Assembly (NCBI RefSeq): GCF_002150735.1
Contig: NZ_MUKA01000128.1
Span: 1 to 42,510 of the forward strand
Source of the DNA: Streptomyces africanus
GTDB taxonomy: Bacteria; Actinomycetota; Actinomycetes; Streptomycetales; Streptomycetaceae
Length of the DNA: 42,510 bases
Direction: 5' to 3'
The notes below the pieces were generated by a model that saw only the letters and a program-made list of their open reading frames with translations, had not been told where the DNA came from and did no database searches. Shown here piece after piece: positions 1 to 10,500 of the stretch (positions are counted from its first letter, which is position 1; every line of letters starts with the position of its first letter). The translations under genes were made by a program, and so were the position numbers.

Positions 1-63
1 AGACCGTCTCGATGGCCCCGGCGCCCCGGCCCGACCGGACCGCCGAGGCCATCGAGACGGTCT
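1..63. repeat. 17-bp perfect inverted repeat at the window edge
   Basis: Bases 1-17 (agaccgtctcgatggcc) are the exact reverse complement of bases 47-63, with a 29-nt spacer. The left arm contains the ATG assigned to the sigma factor gene. The repeat may continue outside the window. It could be a hairpin over the start region or a fold-back artefact if this is a contig end. Confidence 0.7.
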
Positions 64-1274
64 TCCGCATCGAGTCGCCCCGCATCATCGCCGGCGTCGC
101 CAGGGTCGTCCGGGACGTCGGCATCGCCGAGGAACTCGCGCAGGACGCGCTGGTCGCCGCGCTGGAGCGGTGGCCGCGGGACGGGGTGCCCGACAACCCG
201 GGCGCCTGGCTCATGGCCACCGCCCGCAACCGCGCCGTCGACCTGGTCCGCCGCCGCGAGAACTACGCCCGCAAGCTGGCGGAGATCGGCCGGGACCTGC
301 CGGCTGCATCGCCCCCTCAGGAGCCCGCCGACCCGGACGACATCGACGACGACCTGCTCCGCCTGGTCTTCACCGCCTGCCACCCGGTCCTGTCCACCGA
401 GGCCCGCACCGCCCTCACCCTGCGCCTCCTCGGGGGCCTGACCACGGCCGAGATCGCCCGCGCGTTCCTCGTCCCCGAGCCGACCGTCGCCCAGCGCATC
501 GTCCGCGCGAAACGCACCCTGGCGACGCGGAACGTCGCCTTCGAGGTGCCCTACGGCCCCGACCGCGAGGCCCGCCTCGGCTCGGTCCTCGACGTCATCT
601 ACCTCGTCTTCAACGAGGGCTACGCCGCCACGGCCGGCGACGACTGGCTCCGCCCGTCCCTGTGCGAGGACGCCCTGCGCCTGGCCCGGGTGCTCTCGGG
701 CCTCATGCCGAAGGAACCCGAGGTGCACGGCCTGACCGCGCTCCTGGAGTTCCAGGCGTCCCGCACGGCGGCGCGCACGGGCCACTCCGGCGAACCGGTC
801 CTCCTCAAGGACCAGAACCGCGCCCGCTGGAACCGCATGCTCATCGCCCGCGGCGTCGCCGCGCTGGGCAGGGCCGAGTCCACCTCCTCCGGCGCCCCGG
901 GCCCGTACCTCCTCCAGGCCGCCATCGCCGCCTGCCATGCGCACGCGTACACGTACGAGGAGACCGACTGGCCCCGCATCGCCACGCTGTACGGCCTCCT
1001 GGCCGCCCGTATCCCGTCCCCGGTCGTGGAACTGAACCGCGCGGTGGCCGTCTCGATGGCCGAGGGCCCGGAGGCCGCCCTGCCCCTCATCGAGGCGCTG
1101 CGCGGCGACCCCGCCCTGCGGGACTACCACCTGCTGCCCAGCGTCCGCGGCGACCTGCTCGCCCGCCTGGGACGCACGGCGGAGGCCCGGGCGGAGTTCG
1201 AACGGGCGGCGTCGCTGACGCGCAACGAGCGGGAGCGGGACCTGCTGCTGCGGCGGGCGGCGGAGCAGTCCTGA
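12..1274 (+). CDS. ECF42-type RNA polymerase sigma factor with C-terminal TPR-like extension
   Basis: At 420 residues this is about twice the length of a normal ECF sigma factor. Residues ~15-85 form sigma region 2 (EELAQDALVAALERWP, then NPGAWLMATARNRAVD). Residues ~115-170 form region 4, with the recognition helix around TTAEIARAFLVPEPTVAQRI. The remaining ~240 residues are helical, with typical ECF42 signatures (DVIYLVFNEGYAA, the ALxRAxxxAER-like tail). ECF42 factors usually sit beside DGPF/YCII-domain genes instead of an anti-sigma factor; that partner would lie left of the window and is not seen. No ribosome-binding site precedes the ATG and the frame is open to the window edge, so the start could be further upstream. 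It converges with the next gene with only 3 nt between the stops. Confidence 0.88.
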   Translation: MAPAPRPDRTAEAIETVFRIESPRIIAGVARVVRDVGIAEELAQDALVAALERWPRDGVPDNPGAWLMATARNRAVDLVRRRENYARKLAEIGRDLPAASPPQEPADPDDIDDDLLRLVFTACHPVLSTEARTALTLRLLGGLTTAEIARAFLVPEPTVAQRIVRAKRTLATRNVAFEVPYGPDREARLGSVLDVIYLVFNEGYAATAGDDWLRPSLCEDALRLARVLSGLMPKEPEVHGLTALLEFQASRTAARTGHSGEPVLLKDQNRARWNRMLIARGVAALGRAESTSSGAPGPYLLQAAIAACHAHAYTYEETDWPRIATLYGLLAARIPSPVVELNRAVAVSMAEGPEAALPLIEALRGDPALRDYHLLPSVRGDLLARLGRTAEARAEFERAASLTRNERERDLLLRRAAEQS

Positions 1275-1277
1275 AGG

Positions 1278-2441
1278 TCAGGCCGGGTGCCCGATGAGCA
1301 TCGCCGGCGCTCCCGCCACCCGCGTCAGGAACACCGTCGCCGCGTGCGGACCGTGCGGCTTGACCTTCCTGCGGAGTTCCTCCGGCTCAACCGCCGAACC
1401 CCGCTTCTTCACCGTGAGGTTGCCGACCTCGCGCTCCCGCAGCAGCGCCTTCAGCTTCTTGACGTTGAAGGGGAGGTGGTCGGTGATCTCGTAGGCGGTG
1501 GCGTACGGGGTCGGGCGCAGCTCGTCCGCGGTGACGTACGCGATCGTCGCGTCCAGCAGCCCGCCGTCGAGCTCCTCGGCCACCTCGGCGACCAGGTGGG
1601 CCCGGATGACGGCGCCGTCCGGCTCGTACAGGTAACGGCCGGGCGGACGGACCTCCGGGTCCGGCAGGCCGCGGGAGAGCAGGGTGCGGGGGCCCGGCAG
1701 CAGGGTGGCCCGTACCGCCCCGGGCTCGGTGCCGAACCACAGCACCGCCTCCTTCACGTCGCCGCCGTCGGAGATCCACTCGGCCTCGGCGTCCTCGGGG
1801 ACCGCCTCGTGCGGGATACCGGGGGCGATCTTCAGCGCGGCGGTGCGAGGGGCTCGGCGTGCCGCGGAGACCGCCCAGGACAGGGGCGGTGAGTACGCCT
1901 CGGGGTCGAAGATCCGGCCCCGGCCGCCGCGCCTGGCCGGGTCGACGAACACAGCGTCGTAACCGGCCGTGTCCACCTCCGTGACCTCCGCCTCCCGCAC
2001 CTCGATCAGGCCGGCCAGCCCCAGCACCTCGGCGTTCGCCCGCGCCGCTGCGGCCGCCGCCGGATCCCGGTCGACGGCCAGCACCCGGATCCCGGCCCGG
2101 GCCAGCGCGATCGCGTCACCGCCGATGCCGCAGCACAGGTCGGCGACCGAGGTCACGCCCGACTCCGCGAGCCGCCGCGCCCGGTAGGCCGCCACGCTCG
2201 CCCGGGTCGACTGTTCCACCCCGTTCGGCGTGAAGAACATCCGCCCCGCGTCCTGCGCCCCGAACTTCACCACTGCCCGCTGCCGCAGCCGCGCCTGGCC
2301 CAGCGCCGCCGACACCAGCTCGGCGGGGTGCTCACGGCGCAGCCGGGTAGCCACGGTCAGCTCCTGTGCCGGATCGGTGTCCCGCACCTCGTCGAGGAGG
2401 ACGCGGCCTTCGGGGGTGAGGAGGAGCGCGAGGTCGTTCAC
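1278..2441 (-). CDS. class I SAM-dependent methyltransferase with THUMP-like C-terminus
   Basis: A 387-residue protein read from GTG at 2441 (VNDLALLLTPEG...). AdoMet-binding motif I is DLCCGIGGD at residues 101-109, the acidic ribose-binding residue is in AVDRD (~122-126), and the substrate-side motif VDPARR is at 166-171. The C-terminal ~90 residues (DHLPFNVKKLKALL, GNLTVKKRG) match the THUMP-like domain found after this methyltransferase type, so an RNA substrate is plausible but unproven. A longer in-frame extension to 2693 runs through the promoter of the divergent deacetylase and was not used. CACAAT lies 6 nt before the GTG and no clear Shine-Dalgarno is present, so the gene may be leaderless. 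Confidence 0.8.
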   Translation of the reverse strand: MNDLALLLTPEGRVLLDEVRDTDPAQELTVATRLRREHPAELVSAALGQARLRQRAVVKFGAQDAGRMFFTPNGVEQSTRASVAAYRARRLAESGVTSVADLCCGIGGDAIALARAGIRVLAVDRDPAAAAAARANAEVLGLAGLIEVREAEVTEVDTAGYDAVFVDPARRGGRGRIFDPEAYSPPLSWAVSAARRAPRTAALKIAPGIPHEAVPEDAEAEWISDGGDVKEAVLWFGTEPGAVRATLLPGPRTLLSRGLPDPEVRPPGRYLYEPDGAVIRAHLVAEVAEELDGGLLDATIAYVTADELRPTPYATAYEITDHLPFNVKKLKALLREREVGNLTVKKRGSAVEPEELRRKVKPHGPHAATVFLTRVAGAPAMLIGHPA

Positions 2442-2583
2442 CGGATCATTGTGGGCCACGGGTGGGGCGGGCGGTGTGGGCGGTGGAACGGCCGGACCCT
2501 GTGTGGGCCACTCGGTGGATGGTGTGCCGCCCGTCGCGGTGTCGGGGCCGATCCGGGGAGACCGGCTGCGAGGATCCCGCATC

Positions 2584-3507
2584 ATGCGAGCAGTCGTACA
2601 AAATGACAAAATCCGGGCATCTGGCGGTGTGCGGATCGGTATCGCCGTACTCACCCTCGCCGCCATCGCCTCGGGCTGCGCGCAGGGCGACACCGGCCGG
2701 GTCCCCGCGGCCGGCGGCCAGCAGCCCCTCGACGCGCCCCCGGCCCGCGCGCTCGACTCCTACGCCTCCAAACTGCGCGCCGCGCACGCCGCCCGGGTCG
2801 CCGCCGCGCAGCGCTGGAGGCTCAGGACGGTTCCGCTGACCGCCCCGCCTGCCCCCGCGAAGAAACCGCGGATCAGGACCCGCGAGGGCTTCGAGGTGAA
2901 GGGCCACCGGAGACTGCACCTCCCGCCCGTCTTCACCACCGTCCCCACCCGGGACAAGGTCGTCTTCCTCACCATCGACGACGGCGTGGAGAAGGACCCG
3001 GCGTTCCTGCGGATGATGAGCGACCTGAAGGTCCCGTACAGCGCCTTCCTCAGCGGCTACCTGATCAGGAACGACTACGGCTACTTCGAGAAGATGCAGG
3101 ACCGGGGCGTGGTCCTGAACAACCACACCCTCCGCCACCGCCTCATGCGGGGCCTGTCGTACCGCGCGCAGAAGCGCGAGATCTGCGGCATGCAGCGCCT
3201 CATCGAGAAGCGCTACGGCAAGCGCCCGACCCTCTTCCGCCCGCCCTACGGCAGTTACGACAGGGCGACCCTGCGCGCCGCCAAGGCCTGCGGCATCGAG
3301 TACGCGCCCCTCTGGAACGAGGAGGTCTTCGCCGACCACTGGGAGTACCGCGAGGGGGACCGGAGACTGCGCCCGGGCGACATCGTCCTCACCCACTTCC
3401 GCGGCCGCGACCAGTGGCGGGGCACGATGCCCGACATGATCCGCCGCTTCCTGAACAAGGTCACGGCCCAGGGATACGCGGTGGGCCGGCTGGAGGACTA
3501 CCTGTGA
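2584..3507 (+). CDS. lipoprotein polysaccharide deacetylase (NodB fold)
   Basis: This 307-residue protein has an N-terminal hydrophobic segment ending in IASGC, so it is probably lipid-anchored at Cys32. The NodB/CE4 motifs follow in order: TIDDG (130-134, motif 1 Asp), HTLRH (181-185, metal-binding His pair), RPPYGSYD (motif 3), and LTH near residue 271 (motif 5 His). All residues for metal-dependent de-N-acetylation are present; the substrate is presumably cell-wall or capsular amino sugar outside the membrane. GAGG lies 10 nt upstream of the chosen ATG; a GTG at 2629 is an alternative start that keeps the signal peptide. The stop overlaps the start of the next gene (GTGA at 3504-3507), so the two are translationally coupled. 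Confidence 0.87.
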   Translation: MRAVVQNDKIRASGGVRIGIAVLTLAAIASGCAQGDTGRVPAAGGQQPLDAPPARALDSYASKLRAAHAARVAAAQRWRLRTVPLTAPPAPAKKPRIRTREGFEVKGHRRLHLPPVFTTVPTRDKVVFLTIDDGVEKDPAFLRMMSDLKVPYSAFLSGYLIRNDYGYFEKMQDRGVVLNNHTLRHRLMRGLSYRAQKREICGMQRLIEKRYGKRPTLFRPPYGSYDRATLRAAKACGIEYAPLWNEEVFADHWEYREGDRRLRPGDIVLTHFRGRDQWRGTMPDMIRRFLNKVTAQGYAVGRLEDYL

Positions 3508-4241
3508 GGCGGCGGTCGCCGGCCGCCGTGGTGTGCGCGGGAGTGATCCTGCTGGCCGGATGCGCCGGGGCCGCGGGGGAGCGCGCGGAGGCGGACGGCC
3601 GGGGCCAGTCGCCGGCGCACGCGTCGAGCGACGTCCGCGGGCCGGACCGGGGCGGCCTGCCGCCGGTCGTGGACCACGTCGGCACCCCCGACCGGGTGGT
3701 CTTCCTGACCTACGACGACGGCGCCGAGCGCGACCCCTCCTTCGTCGGCCTCGTCCGCGAACGGCGGCTTCCGGTCAGCATGTTCCTCACGGACAGTGTC
3801 GTGGGGCCCGGCTACGGCCATTTCGCCCGGCTGCGCGCGGTCGGCGCGTCCCTCCAGAACCACACCCTCGACCACTCCGCCCTGCGCGGCCTGCCCTACG
3901 CCAGCCAGCGCGCCGAGGTCTGCGGCCAGCAGTACAAACTCCACTCCCGTTTCGGCATCCGCCCCCGCCTCTTCCGCCCGCCCTACGGCAGGTACGACAC
4001 GACGACCCTGCGCGCCGCCGCCGACTGCGGCATCCGGGCGGTCGTCCTGTGGCGGGCGTCCCTCAACGCCGACGGCGCCCTGACGTACACCCGCGGCAAG
4101 CCCGCCCTGCGCCCCGGCGACGTCATCTCGGTTCCGTCCGATGAGAGTGCCTCCCTGACGCTCACGGAACGGACTCGGCGCCTGCTGAGGGAGATCGAGG
4201 GCAGGGAACTGCGGGTGGGGCGGTTGGAGGACTACCTCTGA
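3504..4241 (+). CDS. second lipoprotein polysaccharide deacetylase, motif-5 histidine missing
   Basis: A 245-residue paralogue of the preceding gene, starting with GTG inside the stop overlap and with GGAGG at 3492-3496 as its ribosome-binding site. The signal peptide ends LLAGC, giving lipid anchoring at Cys20. TYDDG (69-73), HTLDH (120-124) and RPPYG (158-162) are intact. Where the first copy reads LRPGDIVLTH, this one reads LRPGDVISVP: the catalytic motif-5 His is replaced by Pro211. Both proteins end in GRLEDYL, showing recent common origin. It may be a divergent or inactive partner of the first enzyme; co-translation suggests they act at the same site on the cell surface. Confidence 0.85.
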   Translation: MRRRSPAAVVCAGVILLAGCAGAAGERAEADGRGQSPAHASSDVRGPDRGGLPPVVDHVGTPDRVVFLTYDDGAERDPSFVGLVRERRLPVSMFLTDSVVGPGYGHFARLRAVGASLQNHTLDHSALRGLPYASQRAEVCGQQYKLHSRFGIRPRLFRPPYGRYDTTTLRAAADCGIRAVVLWRASLNADGALTYTRGKPALRPGDVISVPSDESASLTLTERTRRLLREIEGRELRVGRLEDYL

Positions 4242-4261
4242 CGTCTCGGTCGGCGGTTTCG

Positions 4262-4340
4262 TTCAGCCCGTCCGGCGCTTGAGGACGAGGCCGTCCAGGC
4301 CGAAGCGGGGGGCCCGGGGGCGGCAGCCCCCGGAAGACCA
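4262..4340. repeat. Streptomyces dispersed extragenic repeat with terminator-like hairpin
   Basis: The stretch beginning gttcagcccgtccggcgctt at 4261 and continuing to ggaagacca resembles an intergenic repeat seen many times in Streptomyces chromosomes (recognised from memory, not searched). It ends in the hairpin CCGGGGGC-ggca-GCCCCCGG at 4314-4333, which is well placed to terminate the deacetylase transcript. The rest of the 340-bp gap holds the groES control region. Confidence 0.6.
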
Positions 4341-4408
4341 GGACACCGACGCCGAGCACCTGCACAGACGTACGGCGACATCGGAACCGGCCGACGCGCC
4401 GCCGGCAA

Positions 4409-4435
4409 TTGGCACTCCGCTTGACCGAGTGCTAA
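4409..4435. promoter_or_regulatory. CIRCE operator 1 (HrcA site)
   Basis: TTGGCACTC-N9-GAGTGCTAA differs from the consensus TTAGCACTC-N9-GAGTGCTAA by one base. It overlaps the -35 region of the groES promoter, the expected position for HrcA repression released by heat shock. Confidence 0.93.
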
Positions 4436-4450
4436 TCGCAGTCATAGTCT
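4421..4450 (+). promoter_or_regulatory. groES promoter
   Basis: TTGACC (4421-4426), an 18-bp spacer and TAGTCT (4445-4450) form a vegetative-type promoter lying between and partly inside the two CIRCE elements. The predicted transcription start is near 4457, inside the left arm of the second operator. Confidence 0.65.
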
Positions 4451-4455
4451 CGGCT

Positions 4456-4482
4456 CTGGCACTCCCCACTGGAGAGTGCCAA
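4456..4482. promoter_or_regulatory. CIRCE operator 2 (HrcA site)
   Basis: CTGGCACTC-N9-GAGTGCCAA is a perfect nine-spaced dyad except for its outermost left base. It lies immediately downstream of the first CIRCE, at the predicted transcription start, so it would also be present at the 5' end of the mRNA. Confidence 0.88.
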
Positions 4483-4581
4483 CACAGCGACGGGCAGGTC
4501 CGGCACCCGCGACGACGGATCCACCTGGTCGCCACCTCAGACAGTTAACCCCGTGAGATCTCCGAAGGGGGAGGTCGGATC

Positions 4582-4890
4582 GTGACGACCACCAGCTCCA
4601 AGGTTGCCATCAAGCCGCTCGAGGACCGCATCGTGGTCCAGCCGCTCGACGCCGAGCAGACCACCGCCTCTGGCCTGGTCATCCCGGACACCGCCAAGGA
4701 GAAGCCCCAGGAGGGCGTCGTCCTGGCCGTGGGCCCGGGCCGCTTCGAGGACGGCAACCGTCTTCCGCTCGACGTTTCCGTCGGCGACGTCGTGCTCTAC
4801 AGCAAGTACGGCGGCACCGAGGTGAAGTACAACGGCGAGGAGTACCTCGTCCTCTCGGCCCGTGACGTGCTCGCGATCGTCGAGAAGTAA
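4582..4890 (+). CDS. groES: co-chaperonin GroES
   Basis: 102 residues, the family's normal length. GTG start preceded by GGGGGAGG. Recognisable features are [18 protein letters not shown] at the N-terminus, the mobile loop that contacts GroEL ([17 protein letters not shown], residues ~22-38), and the conserved [22 protein letters not shown] and [11 protein letters not shown] near the C-terminus. The heptameric cap closes the GroEL folding chamber in the cytoplasm. It is the first gene of the groES-groEL1 operon and is controlled by the two CIRCE elements upstream. Confidence 0.98.
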   Translation: MTTTSSKVAIKPLEDRIVVQPLDAEQTTASGLVIPDTAKEKPQEGVVLAVGPGRFEDGNRLPLDVSVGDVVLYSKYGGTEVKYNGEEYLVLSARDVLAIVEK

Positions 4891-4915
4891 TTCACCCCAA
4901 GCACATTGCTTTGAG

Positions 4916-4967
4916 CTGCGCCCCTGGCCCCCCGCGATCGATAAGAAGCCGGGCGCCCGGGGCGCAG
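4916..4967 (+). other. stem-loop between groES and groEL1
   Basis: CTGCGCCCC (4916-4924) pairs exactly with GGGGCGCAG (4959-4967) across a 34-nt loop within the 116-nt intercistronic gap. It has no T-tract. It could be an mRNA processing or stability element; post-transcriptional control of groEL1 has been reported in Streptomyces albus, but a link to this stem is inference. Confidence 0.45.
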
Positions 4968-4982
4968 TGCCGTTAACCCTGA

Positions 4983-6632
<1,650 letters not shown>

Positions 6633-6647
6633 GGCACCGGCCTCTGC

Positions 6648-6688
6648 GAGAAGCCCCCGCCCCGCCTCGCGCGGAACGGGGGCTTCTC
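6648..6688 (+). terminator. groEL1 terminator
   Basis: GAGAAGCCCCCG (6648-6659) and CGGGGGCTTCTC (6677-6688) form a perfect 12-bp stem just after the groEL1 stop. It also lies at the 3' end of the convergent gene and may act in both directions. Confidence 0.85.
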
Positions 6689-6704
6689 CCGTAAGTGGAT
6701 CCCG

Positions 6705-7412
6705 TCACAACTCCAGCGGGTCCAGCGCCCCGAGCTGCTGCATCAGCCCCAGCCGGTCGTACTGCCACCAGCCCTCGGCGAGCTTCCCGTCCGGCGCGCA
6801 GCGGTAAACGGTCGTCCCGGTCATGGTGACGTCCTTCCCGGTCGGCGGGATCCCGAGGAACTCACCCTTGTGGTGCCCCTTCCACGCCCACCGGGTGCAC
6901 ACCCGGTCGCCCTCGGCGAGCTGGTCCTCGATGGTGAACGAGAAGTCGAACCCGCCCCGCCACACCTCCACCTCGCGCCGCAACGCGTCCAGCCCGATGA
7001 CGTCCTGCACATTGGCGGGATCGTGGTCGTGGTAGTCCTCGATGAACACGTCGTTGAACGCGGGCGCCGCACCCTGCCCGGGTGCCAGCTCGAAGAACCG
7101 GCGCGCCGTGGCCGCGTTCAGCTGCTCGTCCCGCACCACGTCCAGGTCCGTGAACGTCGGCGCCTCGTCGCAGAGCGCCACCATGTCCTGGAAGATCCGG
7201 TCGGTCTCCGGAAGCCCGGAGTTGCGCATCGCCTCCTCGTACGACGGGAACTCCACGATCTCGACGATGTGCGAGGAGTCGGCCCGGTCCTTCGCCACCA
7301 CACTGTGCGTAGCGGTCCGTTTCCCCTTGGTCTGTTCGACCCACCGGTCCATCAGCCGGTTCATCTCGTCGAGCCGGCTGGTCCTGCATTCGATGAGCTG
7401 TACGAAGGTCAT
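6705..7412 (-). CDS. ABM-like / SnoaL-like two-domain protein
   Basis: 235 residues from ATG at 7412, preceded by a good GGAGG-type site (ggaggcgaggcc). Residues ~1-95 (FVQLIECRTSRLDEMNRL ... HIVEIVEFPSYEEAMRNS) resemble a dimeric alpha/beta-barrel (antibiotic-biosynthesis-monooxygenase-like) domain. Residues ~105-230 (NDVFIEDYHDHDP ... GDRVCTRWAWKGHHKG ... IPPTGKDVTMTGTTVYR) are a SnoaL-like/ester-cyclase cone domain. Each fold commonly occurs alone; the fusion suggests a small-molecule-handling protein, but no substrate can be read from the sequence. It stands alone, divergent from the STAND NTPase gene. Confidence 0.78.
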   Translation of the reverse strand: MTFVQLIECRTSRLDEMNRLMDRWVEQTKGKRTATHSVVAKDRADSSHIVEIVEFPSYEEAMRNSGLPETDRIFQDMVALCDEAPTFTDLDVVRDEQLNAATARRFFELAPGQGAAPAFNDVFIEDYHDHDPANVQDVIGLDALRREVEVWRGGFDFSFTIEDQLAEGDRVCTRWAWKGHHKGEFLGIPPTGKDVTMTGTTVYRCAPDGKLAEGWWQYDRLGLMQQLGALDPLEL

Positions 7413-7507
7413 GGCCTCGCCTCCGGCCCCCCTGGGTCCGGCTGAACAGCTCCATTGTCCCAACGAGAGCTGCTCGTCGCCTCCCGGCCCTTTGGCATCA
7501 TGAGGCC

Positions 7508-10500
7508 ATGCGCTGGTGGGGGAAGCGGGGGGAGCGGTCGGTGACCGCGGGCGGTGACATCGCGGTGGCCGTCACCGGCGATCACAACCGCATCCTGCTC
7601 GCCCCGGCGGTGCGGTCGGCGTACTGGGAGCAGGTCCGCCGCATCGCCCCGCCCCGACTCGTCGATCGCGACGAGGAGTTGGCCGGGCTGTCCGCCTTCG
7701 GCACGGCCGACTCCGGCCCGGCGTACGCCTGGTGGCGCGCGGGCGCCTGGGCCGGCAAGACGGCGCTGCTGTCATGGTTCGCCCTGCACCCTCCGCAGGG
7801 TGTACGGATCGTGCCGTTCTTCATCACGGCCCGCCTGGGCGCCCAGAACGACGTCGCGGCGTACGCGGACGTCGTACTCGAACAGCTGGCGGAGCTGGCC
7901 GGTCAGGCCCTGCCCGCCCACCTGACCGTGGCGACCCGCGAGGCCCATCTCCTGTACCTGTACGGCGTCGCCGCCCGCGCCTGCGCCGAGCGCGGGGAAC
8001 GCCTGGTCCTCCTGGTCGACGGCCTGGACGAGGACCGCGGCGTCACCACCGGCCCGGACGCCCACAGCATCGCGAGCCTGCTGCCCGCCCGCCCGGAGGC
8101 CGGGATGCGGGTGCTGGTCGCGGGGCGGCTCAATCCGCCGCTGCCCGGTGACGTACCCGAGGACCATCCGCTGCGCGACCCCGCGATCGTACGGACGCTG
8201 TCGCCGTCCCCGTACGCCCGGGCGATCCGCGCGGAGGCGGAACGCGAGCTGAAACGGCTGATCGAGGCGGGCGGCCTGGAGCACGACCTGCTCGGCCTGG
8301 TGGCGGCGGCGGGCGGCGGCCTGACGGCCGAGGACCTGGCCGCGCTGACCGGAGCGGTTCCGTACCGGGTGCGGGACGTCCTGCGCACCCGGGCGGGGCG
8401 GACCTTCGGCCTGCGCGTCGACGTCTACCTGCTCGGTCACGAGGAGTTGCAGTCCCAGGCGGAAGAGATGCTCGGCCCGTCCGAGACGGACCTCTACCGC
8501 GCGAAGCTGCACGCCTGGGCCGAGGAGTGGCGCGGGCGCGGCTGGCCGCAGGAGACACCGGAGTACCTGCTGCGGGGGTACTTCCGGATGCTCCGGTCCA
8601 CCGGTGACCTGGAGCGGATGCTCCGGTGCGGGGCGGACACCCGACGGCAGGAGCGCATGCTGGCCCTCACCGGCAGTGACGCGTCCGCCGTGACCGAGAT
8701 CCACCTCACCGAGGACCTGATCATCGAGCGCGGTGCGCGACGGCCGCTCGACTCACTGCGCCTGGCGATCCACCGGGAACGGCTGGTCGACCGCAGCGCG
8801 GGCGCCCCGGACTCCCTGCCGCACGCCTGGGCCCTGGCCGGGCAGACCGGCCGGGCCGTCGCACTGGCCCGCAGCCTCCCGAACGGTCATCGCCGGGCCA
8901 TGGGCCTGGCCGCCGTCGCCGATGTGCTGCTGGAGCGGGGAGACGGCGACGGGGCGCTGGACCTGCTCGCCGAGGCGGAGCAGGCGGCGCGCCAGGGCGA
9001 GGGACACGGCCGGGACAACGTGGCGCGCTGCACGGTGGCGGACCTCCTGGCCCGGGCCGGGCAGTTCGACAGGGCGGCAGCGCTCGCGCGGACGGCCAGC
9101 ACCCAGCACCTCGCCGTCCACACGTACGTTCGGGTCGGCAAGGCCTGCCTCGCGGCCCAGCGGTGGGATCTCGCACAGGACCTGGTCGACGGCGCGCCCA
9201 ACGAGGAGTGCCGCACCGGTATGGAGAACACGGTGATAGCGGCCCACGCCGTTGCGGGCCGGCACGCCGAGGCGGAGATGATGGCGAGGGCCACCGAGCC
9301 GGGCGTCCGCGCCGGCGCGCTGATCACCCTGGCCTCCGCACTGCGCGCGTCGGGTCAGCACCGACGCGCTGACGCCCTGTGCGCCGAGGCCGTGGCGCGG
9401 GCGCGGGACCGTGCGGACGCCGAGGACGTGGTGAACCTCCTGGCCGACGCGGGCGAGTTCGACCAGGCCGAGGCGTTCCTGGCCGGCCTGCACGGCGAGG
9501 CGGGCCACGACGCGGCCGCGGCGGAGCTGACCGGGTGTCTGGCGTGGGCAGGGGAACTGGACCGGGCCGAGGCACTGCTCGGCACGCCGGAACCTCGTGG
9601 GAACCTCTACGCGCTGCGGGAGGTGGCACAGGCTCGGGCGAGAGCCGGGCGCTACGAGCAGGCCGAGGCCCTGGCCCGGCAGATCCCCGCCGCAAATGTC
9701 GCGTTGACGACGTTGTGCTCCATCGTGCGCATCATGGCGGACGCGGGCGAGACCGACCGGGCCGCGGAGTTGGCCCGCACCCTCGGCCCGCGGACGGAGG
9801 GCCCGTCAGCCCTCTACGAGGTCGTCGAATCCCTGGCGCAGTCCGGCAACCCGGACCGGGCCCGGACGCTCGCCGATTCCCTGTCCCACCCGGTGGAGCA
9901 CACCCATGCGTCGCTGGAGGTGGCTGCCGCACTGGCGCGGGCCGGACGGCGCGAGGAGGCCGCGCGGCTCCTGCTGGACGTCGAGAGCCGGACCCGAGTG
10001 CTCCATCCGCTCACGGCCGCCCGGAAGCTCGGCGTCGCCGCCACGGCGCTGGCCGACGCGGGGCGCCGGGAAGCGGCGCTCGCGGTGCTCGACGGGACCG
10101 AGACGCTGGTAGCGGACCCCCGGAGCGAGCCGCACGCCTCTGAGTGGGAGTACATCTCGTCCCTGCGGGCGCTGGTCGCCGCCCGCACGGCCACGGGCGA
10201 GCCGGACCGGGCGGAGATGCTGGCACGGCGGGTTCCTGACGACTTCGAGCGGCGCGGTCTTCTGAGCCCGGTGATGCGGGCGTGGGCCAGAGCCGGTGAG
10301 GTGGCCCGGGCCGAAGCGGTGATCAGGGCCGAGGCCGAGGCGGATCCCGCACTCGCGGGATTCGTGTCGCCGCTGATCGTGCCGTTCGCTCGCGGTCTGG
10401 CCGAAGCAGGCGACGTCGAAGCCGCCGAGGCCCGTGTGCGCGAGGGCGCCTGGCCCGGAGACCTCGCCTCGGTGCTCTGCCGGCTCGCCGTGACGATGAC

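Noticed and set aside
2442..2693. N-terminal extension of the methyltransferase up to 2693
   Set aside because: The added residues are low-complexity and run through the divergent promoter and start of the deacetylase gene; the family N-terminus begins at GTG 2441.
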